The translations under genes were made by a program, and so were the position numbers. The notes beneath the pieces were generated by a model. It had not been told where the DNA came from and ran no database searches. It saw only the letters and a list, made by a program, of their open reading frames with translations. 19,712 nt of DNA. Source: an uncultured Clostridia bacterium (lineage in GTDB: Bacteria > Bacillota > Clostridia > Oscillospirales > Ruminococcaceae). Numbering within the stretch: the first letter of the stretch is position 1; every line of letters begins with the position of its first letter. The stretch spans positions 1 to 19,712 of the forward strand of contig CANQOJ010000019.1 of NCBI GenBank assembly GCA_947625455.1, written 5' to 3'. Positions 13,095-19,712 of this stretch are shown here, in pieces.

Positions 13095-14423
13095 TTATTC
13101 AAACCGTAACGAATCTGTAACTTTGATATTAGCGGCATAAATGCTCGGAACAAAACTGCTGAACAACGCTTCGATAAGTCCAACTGCAACAGGCAATGCA
13201 AGCTTATAAAGCGACACGTTCACCTTAAATGAAATAAATAATTTTTCCGCGAGATATATCTCTGCGCCCTTACAGCAGTAATAAGCAAGACAAACGGCTG
13301 TCACCGAAACAAAAAACGCAATTATAAGCATTTCAAAAATAAACTGAAAAACAATATCGACCTTGCTTGCTCCAAATGCCTTTCTTATCCCTATCTCCGA
13401 GATACGTTCCTTTACCGAAAAAAATGTTACGCTCATTATGCTTATGCCTGAGATAACGCAAAGCACTGTCATGATGAAATTGAGCAGACTTTTTGTATTT
13501 GAAAGTTCTTTTTCAAGATCGGATATAAGAGCCTCTCTTGTTGAAATATCAAATGCGCCGCCTTTTTTTGCGTTTAACAGCGACATATATTCCGCCTTGT
13601 CCGCAAAATCTTCATAATCTTTGCTGTTATCAAATGAATAAATAAAAAAGCTTTGTACAGCGCTGTCGGGAAACCATTCAGAAATCATGTTTATCGGGCA
13701 ATAAACCGATACTTCCGTAAAGATATTGCTTTCGGCAATATTATCCAGATCCCTTTTCAATGACAATCTGCGCTGTTCGGATACATAAGAATTTTTTACA
13801 ACGCCTATTATCTGGGCTTGTATTTTCTGCATTTCTTCGCCATTGTCCTGTGCAGTCGACGAACCGCCCGTTTTACCGCCTATTTCTATGGATTTCCCTA
13901 CCGCGCTTTCATCAGGACATATCAATTCCGCCGTAAATTCGTCAATTATAACTACCGGAGAATTTTCTGCAAGATCGTTTGAAGAAATAAACCTGCCCTC
14001 AACAAGCTGCGCTTTTTCGGGAAGATAACCCTCGTCACAAATTATGGGAAGAATCATATTTGTCCTGGTTATTCCGTGAAAACGAGCCATAACAGTAAGG
14101 TATGTACTGCCGTGTACAGGGACGGATAAAACAGGAACATTATCGCTTGTCACAATGTCTTTTACAGGCGTCTGAGAAACAATTTCCGACAATGATTCTT
14201 TGATATCATTATTGTTTTCGGGCGATGAAATCACCGCTGTATACTCTGCTGTTTCACCTACAATTTTAAGTCTTTCGTTGTAGTAAGATTCAGATACGAT
14301 AATACCTGCTGGAAATAAAAACACCGCGACAAAAATTCCTGCGGATGTAAGTATAAGCCTTATTTTATTCACTGATGACATCAGCATCAGATGCCTGAAA
14401 TAAAAAGCAATTTTTCTCAGCAT
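13095..14423 (-). CDS. ABC transporter permease, MacB/FtsX-like (YknZ type)
   Basis: 442 residues: one membrane segment near residues 24-44, a large extracytoplasmic part (~45-310) as in MacB, then three C-terminal segments (~317-342, ~365-392, ~406-428). ISEIGIRKAFGASKVDIVFQF is the conserved FtsX-domain coupling loop. The topology and length match MacB-type permeases that work with a separate ATPase. ATG at 14423 overlaps the ATPase stop (ATGCTGA). Such transporters usually export or expel peptides and lipophilic toxins from the membrane. Substrate unknown. It is the last gene of the operon, and a hairpin terminator follows. Confidence 0.88.
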   Translation of the reverse strand: MLRKIAFYFRHLMLMSSVNKIRLILTSAGIFVAVFLFPAGIIVSESYYNERLKIVGETAEYTAVISSPENNNDIKESLSEIVSQTPVKDIVTSDNVPVLSVPVHGSTYLTVMARFHGITRTNMILPIICDEGYLPEKAQLVEGRFISSNDLAENSPVVIIDEFTAELICPDESAVGKSIEIGGKTGGSSTAQDNGEEMQKIQAQIIGVVKNSYVSEQRRLSLKRDLDNIAESNIFTEVSVYCPINMISEWFPDSAVQSFFIYSFDNSKDYEDFADKAEYMSLLNAKKGGAFDISTREALISDLEKELSNTKSLLNFIMTVLCVISGISIMSVTFFSVKERISEIGIRKAFGASKVDIVFQFIFEMLIIAFFVSVTAVCLAYYCCKGAEIYLAEKLFISFKVNVSLYKLALPVAVGLIEALFSSFVPSIYAANIKVTDSLRFE

Positions 14424-15085
14424 AAGCGAAACGAACCTTTCTCCAGAGCATAGACTTTTTCAGCCCCAAACGACAGATGAAGATTATGCGTCACAACAAT
14501 AACCGATGTTCCTAAGTCAGAAATTTTCTTGAACGCGCTTATAACAAGCTCTGCGTTTTTCTCGTCAAGATTTCCCGTTGGTTCGTCCGCAATGATAAGT
14601 TTCGGTTTTTTTATCATTGCACGGCAAATCGCTGTTCTCTGCTTTTCTCCGCCCGAAAGCAAAGCAACTTTTTTGTCTTTCAGAGCAGTTATATTCAACT
14701 CATTCAGCAGTTCGTCCATTTGAGCGTACAAACTTTTATTGACAGGCTTGTCGTTATACATAAACGGCATAAGGATATTTTCTTGTACGCTTATGGATTC
14801 TATCAGACAATACGCCTGAAACACGAAACCGATATCCGCCGCGCGCTGTTTGTAATACGAGTTTAGTCTGTTTTTATAAACAGGCGCTCCGTCAAACAAA
14901 TATGTTCCCTCTGTGAAACTGTCAAGAAGCCCTACAATATTCAAAAACGTGCTTTTGCCGCTGCCCGATTCTCCTGTTATTGCCGCTATCTCGCCTTTTT
15001 CAAGAGAAAAATCAACGCCGTCAAGGACATATCTTTTGCCTGTGTATGTTTTTCGTATTTCGGACATTTCTATAAGCTTATTCAT
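14417..15085 (-). CDS. ABC transporter ATP-binding protein, LolD/MacB/YknY type
   Basis: 222 residues from ATG 15085. Walker A GESGSGKST (~38-46), Q-loop FQAYCLIE, signature LLSGGEKQRTAICRAM, Walker B LIIADEPTGNLDEKN and switch His in VVTHN are all intact, so it should be active. A TTG at 15091 would add two residues but lies only 4 nt after the GGAG; ATG 15085 has GGAG at 10 nt and is preferred. It overlaps the adaptor gene by 8 nt and the permease gene by 7 nt, a tightly coupled trio. Confidence 0.93.
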   Translation of the reverse strand: MNKLIEMSEIRKTYTGKRYVLDGVDFSLEKGEIAAITGESGSGKSTFLNIVGLLDSFTEGTYLFDGAPVYKNRLNSYYKQRAADIGFVFQAYCLIESISVQENILMPFMYNDKPVNKSLYAQMDELLNELNITALKDKKVALLSGGEKQRTAICRAMIKKPKLIIADEPTGNLDEKNAELVISAFKKISDLGTSVIVVTHNLHLSFGAEKVYALEKGSFRLC

Positions 15086-15968
15086 TTTCAAAATGCTCCT
15101 TAAGCTTTGAGCCGGTATTATCTATCTGTTCAACAAGTATGATATCATTTGCCGATAAGCCTGCTAATATTTCCGCATACTCAAAATTACTGCCGTCCTG
15201 TTCAACGGTAAATAATTGTCCTACTGTAATTTTACGCTGTTCAGTGCCATTATTTGTTTTTACATCAGCAAAATAATCCTCGCCCTCGCGGTAAACCGCA
15301 TTTCTTGACACATACATTCCCGCTTGTATTTTATCAATTGTAAAAACGATATCCGCCGCTGTTCCCGGACGCACCCGCGCGGGAAGAGATATGAGAACAT
15401 TTACTTTGCCGTTTGATATTTCATATCCGATATCCGTAATTTGCGCCTGATAACTTTTACCGTCAATAATAACTTCAGTCGGCGTATCATATGTAATATC
15501 CGAAATTCTATCGCTTCCTATCTGTACCGCAATAAACAGCTTGTCGTAATTTAAAAGCGTAAGCACCGCCGAGCTTTCGTTTTCTTCGCGGTTATACTCA
15601 ATATTAACAAGCTGAGCATTAAACCCTATCTGTTTTTCCGCACCCTTGAACTTATACAGAACATCATCGGGCGCAATAATATCGCCTTTTCTTTTAAGCA
15701 ATTCAAAATTTTCGGAGTTTATTCCCTCTACAATGATTTTTTCTGTATAGATTTCGGGAGCGTTTGAAATTACTTCTCCGCTTGTTTCATAGGTATGCAG
15801 TATTTCTCCGCTTTGAACGCGGTATTCAATTGTCATTACAGGAACATCTGATTTGCTCGTTTCGTCTGATGTTTTGAAAACTGTCGGATCATTCAGATAA
15901 ATTACACCAAAAATAAGACCGCAGAAAAGGATAACAAGCATTGTGCTTAAAAATATATTCTTTTTCAT
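15078..15968 (-). CDS. Membrane-fusion/adaptor-type subunit of an efflux ABC transporter (HlyD/YknX-like)
   Basis: 296 residues. MKKNIFLSTMLVILFCGLIF is a signal anchor, followed by an extracytoplasmic chain rich in beta structure: EYRVQSGEILHTYETSGEVI near the membrane and PARVRPGTAADIVFTIDK with a VSRNAVYREGEDYFADVK stretch near the C-terminus, as in the beta-barrel of MacA/YknX adaptors. It lacks a long coiled coil. ATG at 15968 has GGAG eight bases upstream. By analogy to YknXYZ it links the permease to the cell surface in a one-membrane cell. The position between the lipoprotein and the ATPase supports the call. Confidence 0.75.
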   Translation of the reverse strand: MKKNIFLSTMLVILFCGLIFGVIYLNDPTVFKTSDETSKSDVPVMTIEYRVQSGEILHTYETSGEVISNAPEIYTEKIIVEGINSENFELLKRKGDIIAPDDVLYKFKGAEKQIGFNAQLVNIEYNREENESSAVLTLLNYDKLFIAVQIGSDRISDITYDTPTEVIIDGKSYQAQITDIGYEISNGKVNVLISLPARVRPGTAADIVFTIDKIQAGMYVSRNAVYREGEDYFADVKTNNGTEQRKITVGQLFTVEQDGSNFEYAEILAGLSANDIILVEQIDNTGSKLKEHFENE

Positions 15969-15985
15969 GTTTTCAGCTCCGACAC

Positions 15986-16828
15986 TTATTTATCAATTAC
16001 TTCGTCAATAAGCCTGCAAAGGTCATCATAGTTTCCTACCGCCTTTATAACGATAAAATCTTTAAGAATTCTTTTACCCTCTTCACCGCTGTACGAAAGC
16101 ACTGCATCAGTCATAAAATCCGAATAGCTATTGTATTCTCCGAAGCTTATGCCGAAATCAATTCGTATACTGCTGTTTGCTTCTGCGGTTAACGGGAATG
16201 CTTCATCTATCGCACCAACGCTTACCCCGTTTACATAAACCTGAGAATTTTCAATATTGAGATAATCGCTGAACTCAAATTTTTCAATTCTGGCTTTTTT
16301 GTCTGTACTGTAATTAAATGACGCTGTTTCAATATTCTTTCCTTGTGAAAAGATGATAAAAGGAACGTTTGTTGAATAAACAGATTCGCAATTGTACAGT
16401 TCATTATCAGAAATTATACGAAGATTTATTCTGCCGTCAAGGTCAAGCGTAACTTTCTCATTATCCACCAGAAAATTCATTTTATTTATCTTTATTTCCT
16501 TTTCCGGCGACAAACCCCAAAAATCAAAATAAAATCCGATAGCCGCCGCTCTATATCCGTTGTATTCCTTGTTAAAGGGATAAAGCTCTTCCGTTTTTTC
16601 AAGCAATGCGTCTAAATTATGATCGTCAAATCCGACAAATTCTACCTTAGGCTTGTTACCTTTATACAAGTATATCAACTGAAATCCAAAGCTTTCGCCG
16701 ACAGTCTGCGTATTACACCATATCAATTCGTTCAGAAACTTTACTTCGCTTTTCCCCGAAGAACTGCACGACGGAAACGAAAATACCGCGATAGTTATAA
16801 TTGATAAGTATAAAATAATTTTTTTCAT
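15986..16828 (-). CDS. Predicted lipoprotein of unknown function, transporter-associated
   Basis: 280 residues. MKKIILYLSIITIAVFSFPSC is a type II signal with the lipid-modified Cys at residue 21, followed by a Ser-rich linker (SSSGKSE). The mature part is hydrophilic with alternating beta-like stretches and no motif I recognise. It is the first gene of the transporter operon, 17 nt before the adaptor gene. ATG at 16828 uses AAGAGGA, which lies inside one arm of a perfect 19-bp inverted repeat. It may bind the exported or sensed compound at the surface or extend the transporter (compare the extra subunit of YknWXYZ-like systems); this is a guess from position. Confidence 0.75.
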   Translation of the reverse strand: MKKIILYLSIITIAVFSFPSCSSSGKSEVKFLNELIWCNTQTVGESFGFQLIYLYKGNKPKVEFVGFDDHNLDALLEKTEELYPFNKEYNGYRAAAIGFYFDFWGLSPEKEIKINKMNFLVDNEKVTLDLDGRINLRIISDNELYNCESVYSTNVPFIIFSQGKNIETASFNYSTDKKARIEKFEFSDYLNIENSQVYVNGVSVGAIDEAFPLTAEANSSIRIDFGISFGEYNSYSDFMTDAVLSYSGEEGKRILKDFIVIKAVGNYDDLCRLIDEVIDK

Positions 16829-16836
16829 AGTAATAT

Positions 16837-16894
16837 CCTCTTGTGATAAAACAATTTTTTCAGGCTAGCCATACTATTGTTTTATCACAAGAGG
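16837..16894. repeat. Perfect 19-bp inverted repeat over the lipoprotein ribosome site and the -10 region
   Basis: CCTCTTGTGATAAAACAAT (16837-16855) and its exact complement (16876-16894), loop 20 nt. One arm contains the lipoprotein gene's Shine-Dalgarno; the other contains the proposed -10 of its promoter. No U-run follows, so it is not a simple terminator. Confidence 0.88.
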
Positions 16895-16907
16895 ACTTCA
16901 TTTACAA
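16879..16907 (-). promoter_or_regulatory. Weak promoter of the lipoprotein-ABC operon
   Basis: Minus strand TTGTAA (16902-16907), 17 nt, TAAAAC (16879-16884). Each matches consensus at 4 of 6 positions, as expected for an activator-dependent promoter. The -35 lies 8 nt downstream of the proximal direct repeat. Start point would be near 16872. Confidence 0.5.
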
Positions 16908-16915
16908 TAGGTTTT

Positions 16916-16946
16916 CGGTGAACGGCGGCTATTTGGCGGTGAACGG
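16916..16946 (-). promoter_or_regulatory. LytTR-type operator: two 10-bp direct repeats, 21-bp period
   Basis: CGGTGAACGG (plus strand; CCGTTCACCG on the minus strand) is found exactly at 16916-16925 and 16937-16946. LytTR regulators such as AgrA bind pairs of ~9-10 bp direct repeats (for example ACCGTTAAG-like) spaced ~12 bp apart; sequence type and period both fit. The gene for a LytTR regulator lies upstream in the same block. Confidence 0.7.
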
Positions 16947-16992
16947 TAAAAGAATTACAGATTTTGGGAATTATAGGCTTTGTTGTTCTGTT

Positions 16993-18300
16993 TCAGTCGG
17001 AATCAGGAAGTATCAGTTCTGCTTCAAAATATGTATCAGAACATTTATAGGTAAGTGTTCCGCCGTTTTTCTCCGCGCATATTACGGAGTTTTTAGTTCC
17101 AAATCCATGTATGGTCTTATCCTTCTTATCGGTCGATAAAACGTTGTCAACAATCTCGACTTTATGGTCAACCGAGTTTTTTACTGTAACATACAGATAA
17201 TCCCCCAGCTGTTTTACAGAAATCTCTACTTCCTTTTTTTCTGAATTTTCCGCGGCGGTAAAGGCGTTGTTGAACAAATTATAAAAAATAGTGCATATAT
17301 CGGTATTGTCCAGGCGGACAGCGGAGGGCATTTTTCCTATGATCTCAACCATAACATCGGGATATTTATCTTTTTCGTCCTTTAAAATTGCACTTATCAA
17401 GTCGTTTCCAAGCTGTAATTCGGGGCGCAGTTCAAGAACAGCCGCTCCCATCTTATCAAAATACTCTCCCAGTTCGTCATACTTTTTATCCTTAAAAAGC
17501 AATCGCATACAATTTAAGTGATTGTTTATATCATGCCGGAATTTCTTTGTTTCCTCCTCCTTATTGAGCAGCATTTCATAATACCTTGCCTGACTTTCAA
17601 CAAGCCTTTCGTTTATCTCGGAAATTTTTTTAAAGCGGTTTTTTGATATATTATCGGCAAACAGAATAATCGCAGTAAGCAGAAATATTATATTTCCCGC
17701 CGTCAGTGACAGCGACATTATTTTCTTGATACTATCTTTTTCCGAATCGTATAAAAATGCCGAGACATACATCAACAGAGAAATTTCTCCAAGCAGGATA
17801 AGTACAAGATATGTTTTTTTCGTACTCTGAATGTCGATATATTTTTGTTTTGACGAAATTGATTTGACAATGCAGGAGACAACAAGTATCGTAATGATGT
17901 TGAAGCTGTTTGCTATAATGTTGTAGACGGGATCGTAGGCAAGCTGTAAAAATGACATATCTTTAATGAACATAAGCCAGATGGCAGTAAAGAACATATC
18001 CAGGATATTTATGCCCATATCGGCAATTATTGTATAAAGTATACGGTGGTTTCCTCTGATAATAAATATCGTCAGCAGCACACTGACAAACATCTCTATC
18101 GGCATATCCCGAATAATCTCAAGTTTTAAACTTAATGCAGCAAATATCATTAAAACCGCAGCAGCGCCCAATGAGAAAGCAGCTATTCTTTTCGGGGATC
18201 TTAATTTAAATCCTAAAATAAATATCATTATCGGCATAAGCTTTGCAAATTCTATAACAGTACCAAGCGCCGCATACGAAAAAACGCCCAAAAAATCCAT
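16993..18300 (-). CDS. AgrC-like sensor histidine kinase (GHKL ATPase)
   Basis: 435 residues. The first ~215 hold about six or seven membrane segments and no large external domain, as in AgrC/quorum-sensing kinases. A coiled linker (NERLVESQARYYEMLLNKEE) leads to FRHDINNHL with the phospho-acceptor His256. The GHKL ATPase part has the N-box (NLFNNAFTAAEN) and G-box (GFGTKNSVICAEKNGGTLTY). ATG at 18300 is one base after the end of the frameshifted regulator tail. It presumably senses a peptide or a membrane-active compound and signals to the LytTR regulator. No agrB/agrD-like genes are visible. Confidence 0.9.
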   Translation of the reverse strand: MDFLGVFSYAALGTVIEFAKLMPIMIFILGFKLRSPKRIAAFSLGAAAVLMIFAALSLKLEIIRDMPIEMFVSVLLTIFIIRGNHRILYTIIADMGINILDMFFTAIWLMFIKDMSFLQLAYDPVYNIIANSFNIITILVVSCIVKSISSKQKYIDIQSTKKTYLVLILLGEISLLMYVSAFLYDSEKDSIKKIMSLSLTAGNIIFLLTAIILFADNISKNRFKKISEINERLVESQARYYEMLLNKEEETKKFRHDINNHLNCMRLLFKDKKYDELGEYFDKMGAAVLELRPELQLGNDLISAILKDEKDKYPDVMVEIIGKMPSAVRLDNTDICTIFYNLFNNAFTAAENSEKKEVEISVKQLGDYLYVTVKNSVDHKVEIVDNVLSTDKKDKTIHGFGTKNSVICAEKNGGTLTYKCSDTYFEAELILPDSD

Positions 18301-18301
18301 A

Positions 18302-18413
18302 CTACATTACCCTCGCATATTTTCTTATATAATCAAAAAAAGCGTTTCTGAAAGGCACGATATTTCTGCGGGAAATATCGAGCTGACGCTGCAAACCTTT
18401 AACCGTTACTTTT
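18302..18413 (-). pseudogene. Out-of-frame C-terminal tail of the LytTR response regulator
   Basis: In the shifted frame this reads VTVKGLQRQLDISRRNIVPF, then RNAFFDYIRKYARVM and stop at 18302-18304. The V-K-x-L...I-S-R-R-N pattern and the length are what a LytTR domain should have after DGKK. It ends one base before the kinase ATG, the spacing of an intact regulator-kinase operon. Confidence 0.8.
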
Positions 18414-19019
18414 CTTTCCGTCTTTGGTTATATTTGAAACATACAAAAACGACACAATAAAGGATTTGTGTATCTGAAAGAAATGCTCGGTGCCGACCTG
18501 AGTTTTCCAAAATTTCAGCGGTTTATCGGTATCATAAACATTTCCTGTTCTGGCATAAATATATGTGCCGTCGCCATAGGCTTCAATATAAACGATATCT
18601 GTAAGTTTAAGATAAACGGTTTTTCCGCTTCTGTCAGACAGCAGTATATGCTCTGTATTCATCAATTCCTTTTTCACTTCCGAAAATGCCTCGTTGAATT
18701 TCACGCTGTCAACAGGCTTGTCAAGAAAACGAAAAGCCTTTACTTTAAAAGCGTCCGGCATAAACTCCGTGTGACTTGTAAGGAAAATTATCATTCCGTC
18801 ATATTTACGCTCACGCAGTGCAGAAGCTGTATTTATCCCGTTTATCCCCGTCATTTCAATATCGAGAAAAATAACATCAAATTCTAACGAGGATCTCAGG
18901 AGGTCCTCTCCAGAAAAAAATTCCGAAATTTCGCATTGTTCGCTCTGATCACGAATTTTATCGGCAACATCTTTGACAAACACCTGCTCGTCATCGCATA
19001 CTGCAATTTTGTATATCAA
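18399..19019 (-). CDS. LytTR-family response regulator, frameshifted before the end of its DNA-binding domain
   Basis: 206 residues as read. The receiver domain has the acidic pocket (CDDE near residue 8), phospho-acceptor Asp53 in FLDIEM, T81 region and Lys101 in FLDKPV. The LytTR domain starts near 128 (LSDRSGKTVYLKLTDIVYIEAYGD) and continues to HKSFIVS, then stops after DGKKSNG. One base inserted in AAAA at 18410-18413 explains the stop; without it the frame continues for the rest of a normal LytTR domain to 18302 (238 residues in all). The start is TTG at 19019 with AGAGGG eight bases upstream. The lost part includes the C-terminal strands that help contact DNA, so activity is doubtful unless the base is a sequencing error or is corrected by slippage. 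Confidence 0.85.
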   Translation of the reverse strand: MIYKIAVCDDEQVFVKDVADKIRDQSEQCEISEFFSGEDLLRSSLEFDVIFLDIEMTGINGINTASALRERKYDGMIIFLTSHTEFMPDAFKVKAFRFLDKPVDSVKFNEAFSEVKKELMNTEHILLSDRSGKTVYLKLTDIVYIEAYGDGTYIYARTGNVYDTDKPLKFWKTQVGTEHFFQIHKSFIVSFLYVSNITKDGKKSNG

Positions 19020-19073
19020 TCTTATTTCCCTCTTTCTTGCCGATTTTAATTATCGTTTTGTACGGTTGACTAT

Positions 19074-19102
19074 ATTATATATCATTTCGAGAAAAATTGC
19101 AA
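19074..19102 (-). promoter_or_regulatory. Promoter of the response regulator-kinase operon
   Basis: Minus strand TTGCAA (19097-19102), 17 nt, TATAAT (19074-19079). Leader of ~50 nt to the TTG start. No LytTR-type repeat pair is seen here, so autoregulation is not obvious. Confidence 0.6.
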
Positions 19103-19125
19103 TAGTTAAAGCCTATTAGAAGCAA

Positions 19126-19151
19126 GAGGTTAGAGCTTAAACTCTAACCTC
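19126..19151. terminator. Hairpin, probable weak terminator
   Basis: GAGGTTAGAG and CTCTAACCTC form a perfect 10-bp stem around CTTAAA. On the plus strand AAAAACC follows; on the minus strand the tail is only mildly U-rich (TTGCTTCT). It could end transcription from the right-hand partial gene or the CRISPR remnant. Confidence 0.4.
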
Positions 19152-19274
19152 AAAAACCTTATCTGAGAAAAACACCAGCACATTTTTACGGTTTAACGTC
19201 TCAAATCAACGCTTGAAACGTTATCGCTGCCGGTAGTGCCGGCTGAAGCGGATAATGAAATTCAAAACCCGTTG
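19152..19274. other. Non-coding stretch with an imperfect hairpin
   Basis: No gene seen. 19219-19257 can fold: TTATC/GATAA outer and GCCGG/CCGGC inner pairs around TAGT. The inner CTGCCGGTAGTGCCGG resembles CTGCCGTAGTGCCG at the left window edge (repeat copy A), which may point to a shared module. Confidence 0.4.
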
Positions 19275-19377
19275 ATTTCAATCCACGCTCCGCGCGAAGC
19301 AGAACGACACAACCGCAGAATTGTAAACATATAAGTATAGTTTATTTCAATCCACGCTCTGCGCTAAGCGGAGCGAC
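19275..19377 (-). CRISPR. Orphan two-repeat CRISPR remnant, type I-C-like repeats
   Basis: Two 34-nt repeats (19275-19308 and 19344-19377) share 30 of 34 positions and flank a 35-nt AT-rich spacer (19309-19343). On the minus strand they begin GTCG and end GTGGATTGAAAT, the hallmark 3' end of type I-C repeats, with an internal GC-rich stem. Repeat and spacer lengths fit type I-C. The distal (left) repeat is the more degenerate, as expected at an array end. No cas gene and no room for a normal leader (the next gene ends at 19418). Confidence 0.7.
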
Positions 19378-19417
19378 AAATCACCGTTCATAACATAAAC
19401 GCACCCGCGAATTATTT

Positions 19418-19712
19418 CTATTGACTATTGTCACCGCATTTGTCAAACTCCTCTTTTATGCTCGTCTTTTTTATTTCGAGAAGTTCGCTCAATATAAAAT
19501 TGCTTTTAAGTCCCTTTTCGGTAAAGCCGTCCCGCACCCAGCTTTCATATGCTTCAAGATACTCGTAGGTTTTGTAATCAAGCCTGCGAATGTCGGTTAC
19601 AGCTTTATTTTCACGGTCAAAAATTGCCGTAAATCCGTAGTCAATAATCCCCGCATCGTTGCGCATAAAGCCGAGTACATAGCAAACGCCCGTTTCCGTA
19701 TCAAATTCAATG
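19418..19712 (-). CDS. Hypothetical protein, C-terminal part, runs off the right edge
   Basis: At least 97 residues, open to the window edge: IEFDTETGVCYVLGF continues in frame into MRNDAGIIDYGF, so the Met at 19666 is probably internal. The rest is charged and probably helical (LEAYESWVRDGFTEKGLK, LLEIKKTSIKEEFDKC). No domain recognised. Not obviously Cas-related despite lying 40 nt from the CRISPR remnant. Confidence 0.6.
   Translation of the reverse strand, partial: IEFDTETGVCYVLGFMRNDAGIIDYGFTAIFDRENKAVTDIRRLDYKTYEYLEAYESWVRDGFTEKGLKSNFILSELLEIKKTSIKEEFDKCGDNSQ

Noticed and set aside
16837..16894. Terminator between kinase and lipoprotein genes
   Set aside because: The stem is perfect, but no U-run follows on the minus strand; positions over the -10 and ribosome site suggest another role.
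18468..18887. Plus-strand open frame of 139 codons
   Set aside because: Antisense to the receiver domain of the response regulator; no ribosome site or recognisable protein.
19201..19234. Possible third CRISPR repeat (TCAAATCAACGCT resembles the repeat start)
   Set aside because: Only ~12 nt match with a gap, the spacing to the next repeat is wrong (about 77 against 69 nt), and the rest does not align.

Overview
The window looks like a chromosomal piece of a low-to-mid GC Gram-positive anaerobe, most likely a gut or rumen Clostridium-class bacterium of the Oscillospiraceae/Ruminococcus kind. This is inferred from strong AGGAGG ribosome sites, near-consensus TTGACA-17-TATAAT promoters, a ferredoxin-linked 2-oxoacid oxidoreductase, a PadR/DUF1700 pair, an AgrC/LytTR two-component pair and a degenerate type I-C CRISPR repeat pair. 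I ran no database search, so family calls rest on motifs and gene order. Nearly everything is on the minus strand; one regulator, at 8293-8715, is on the plus strand.

Reading right to left along transcription: (1) 19712-19103 holds the end of an unknown protein and a two-repeat orphan CRISPR remnant. (2) 19102-13095 is a two-component system (a LytTR response regulator with a frameshift, then an AgrC-like kinase). It is followed by a lipoprotein and an adaptor/ATPase/permease efflux ABC transporter like YknXYZ/MacAB. Between the two parts lie two perfect 10-bp direct repeats with 21-bp period (a LytTR-type operator), a promoter and a perfect 19-bp inverted repeat. (3) 12976-8238 is a sulfur/cysteine locus: a rhodanese-ThiF/MoeB-like enzyme, cysK, a 42-residue peptide with four consecutive Cys codons, a terminator, a methyltransferase stub, a 5'-truncated mccB, mccA, a CymR-like Rrf2 regulator and a truncated LysR regulator. 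(4) 7536-1208 is an operon-like run: an ABC permease with a damaged start, a four-subunit 2-oxoacid:ferredoxin oxidoreductase (gamma, delta, alpha, beta), a phenylacetate-CoA-ligase-like enzyme and a class I aminotransferase. (5) 986-1 holds a PadR regulator and a DUF1700 membrane protein.

The most interesting signal is a complete four-segment, trp-type transcription attenuator downstream of cysK. Its leader peptide has a Cys-Cys-Cys-Cys run. Segment 1 (overlapping the first Cys codon) can pair with segment 2, segment 2 with segment 3, and segments 3 and 4 form the terminator. This would make the downstream mccBA region respond to charged tRNA-Cys. The second notable theme is a modular palindromic repeat family (three copies). 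One copy supplies the C-terminal codons of the DUF1700 protein, one sits between oxidoreductase and ligase, and one sits exactly at a deletion that removed the end of the methyltransferase and the start of mccB. A third theme is the ligase + oxidoreductase + aminotransferase operon, which could run from an aryl or branched-chain acid to an amino acid by reductive carboxylation.

Several genes show decay: mccB, the methyltransferase, LysR, the permease start and the response regulator. The locus appears to be losing parts, although small frameshifts could also be sequencing errors.
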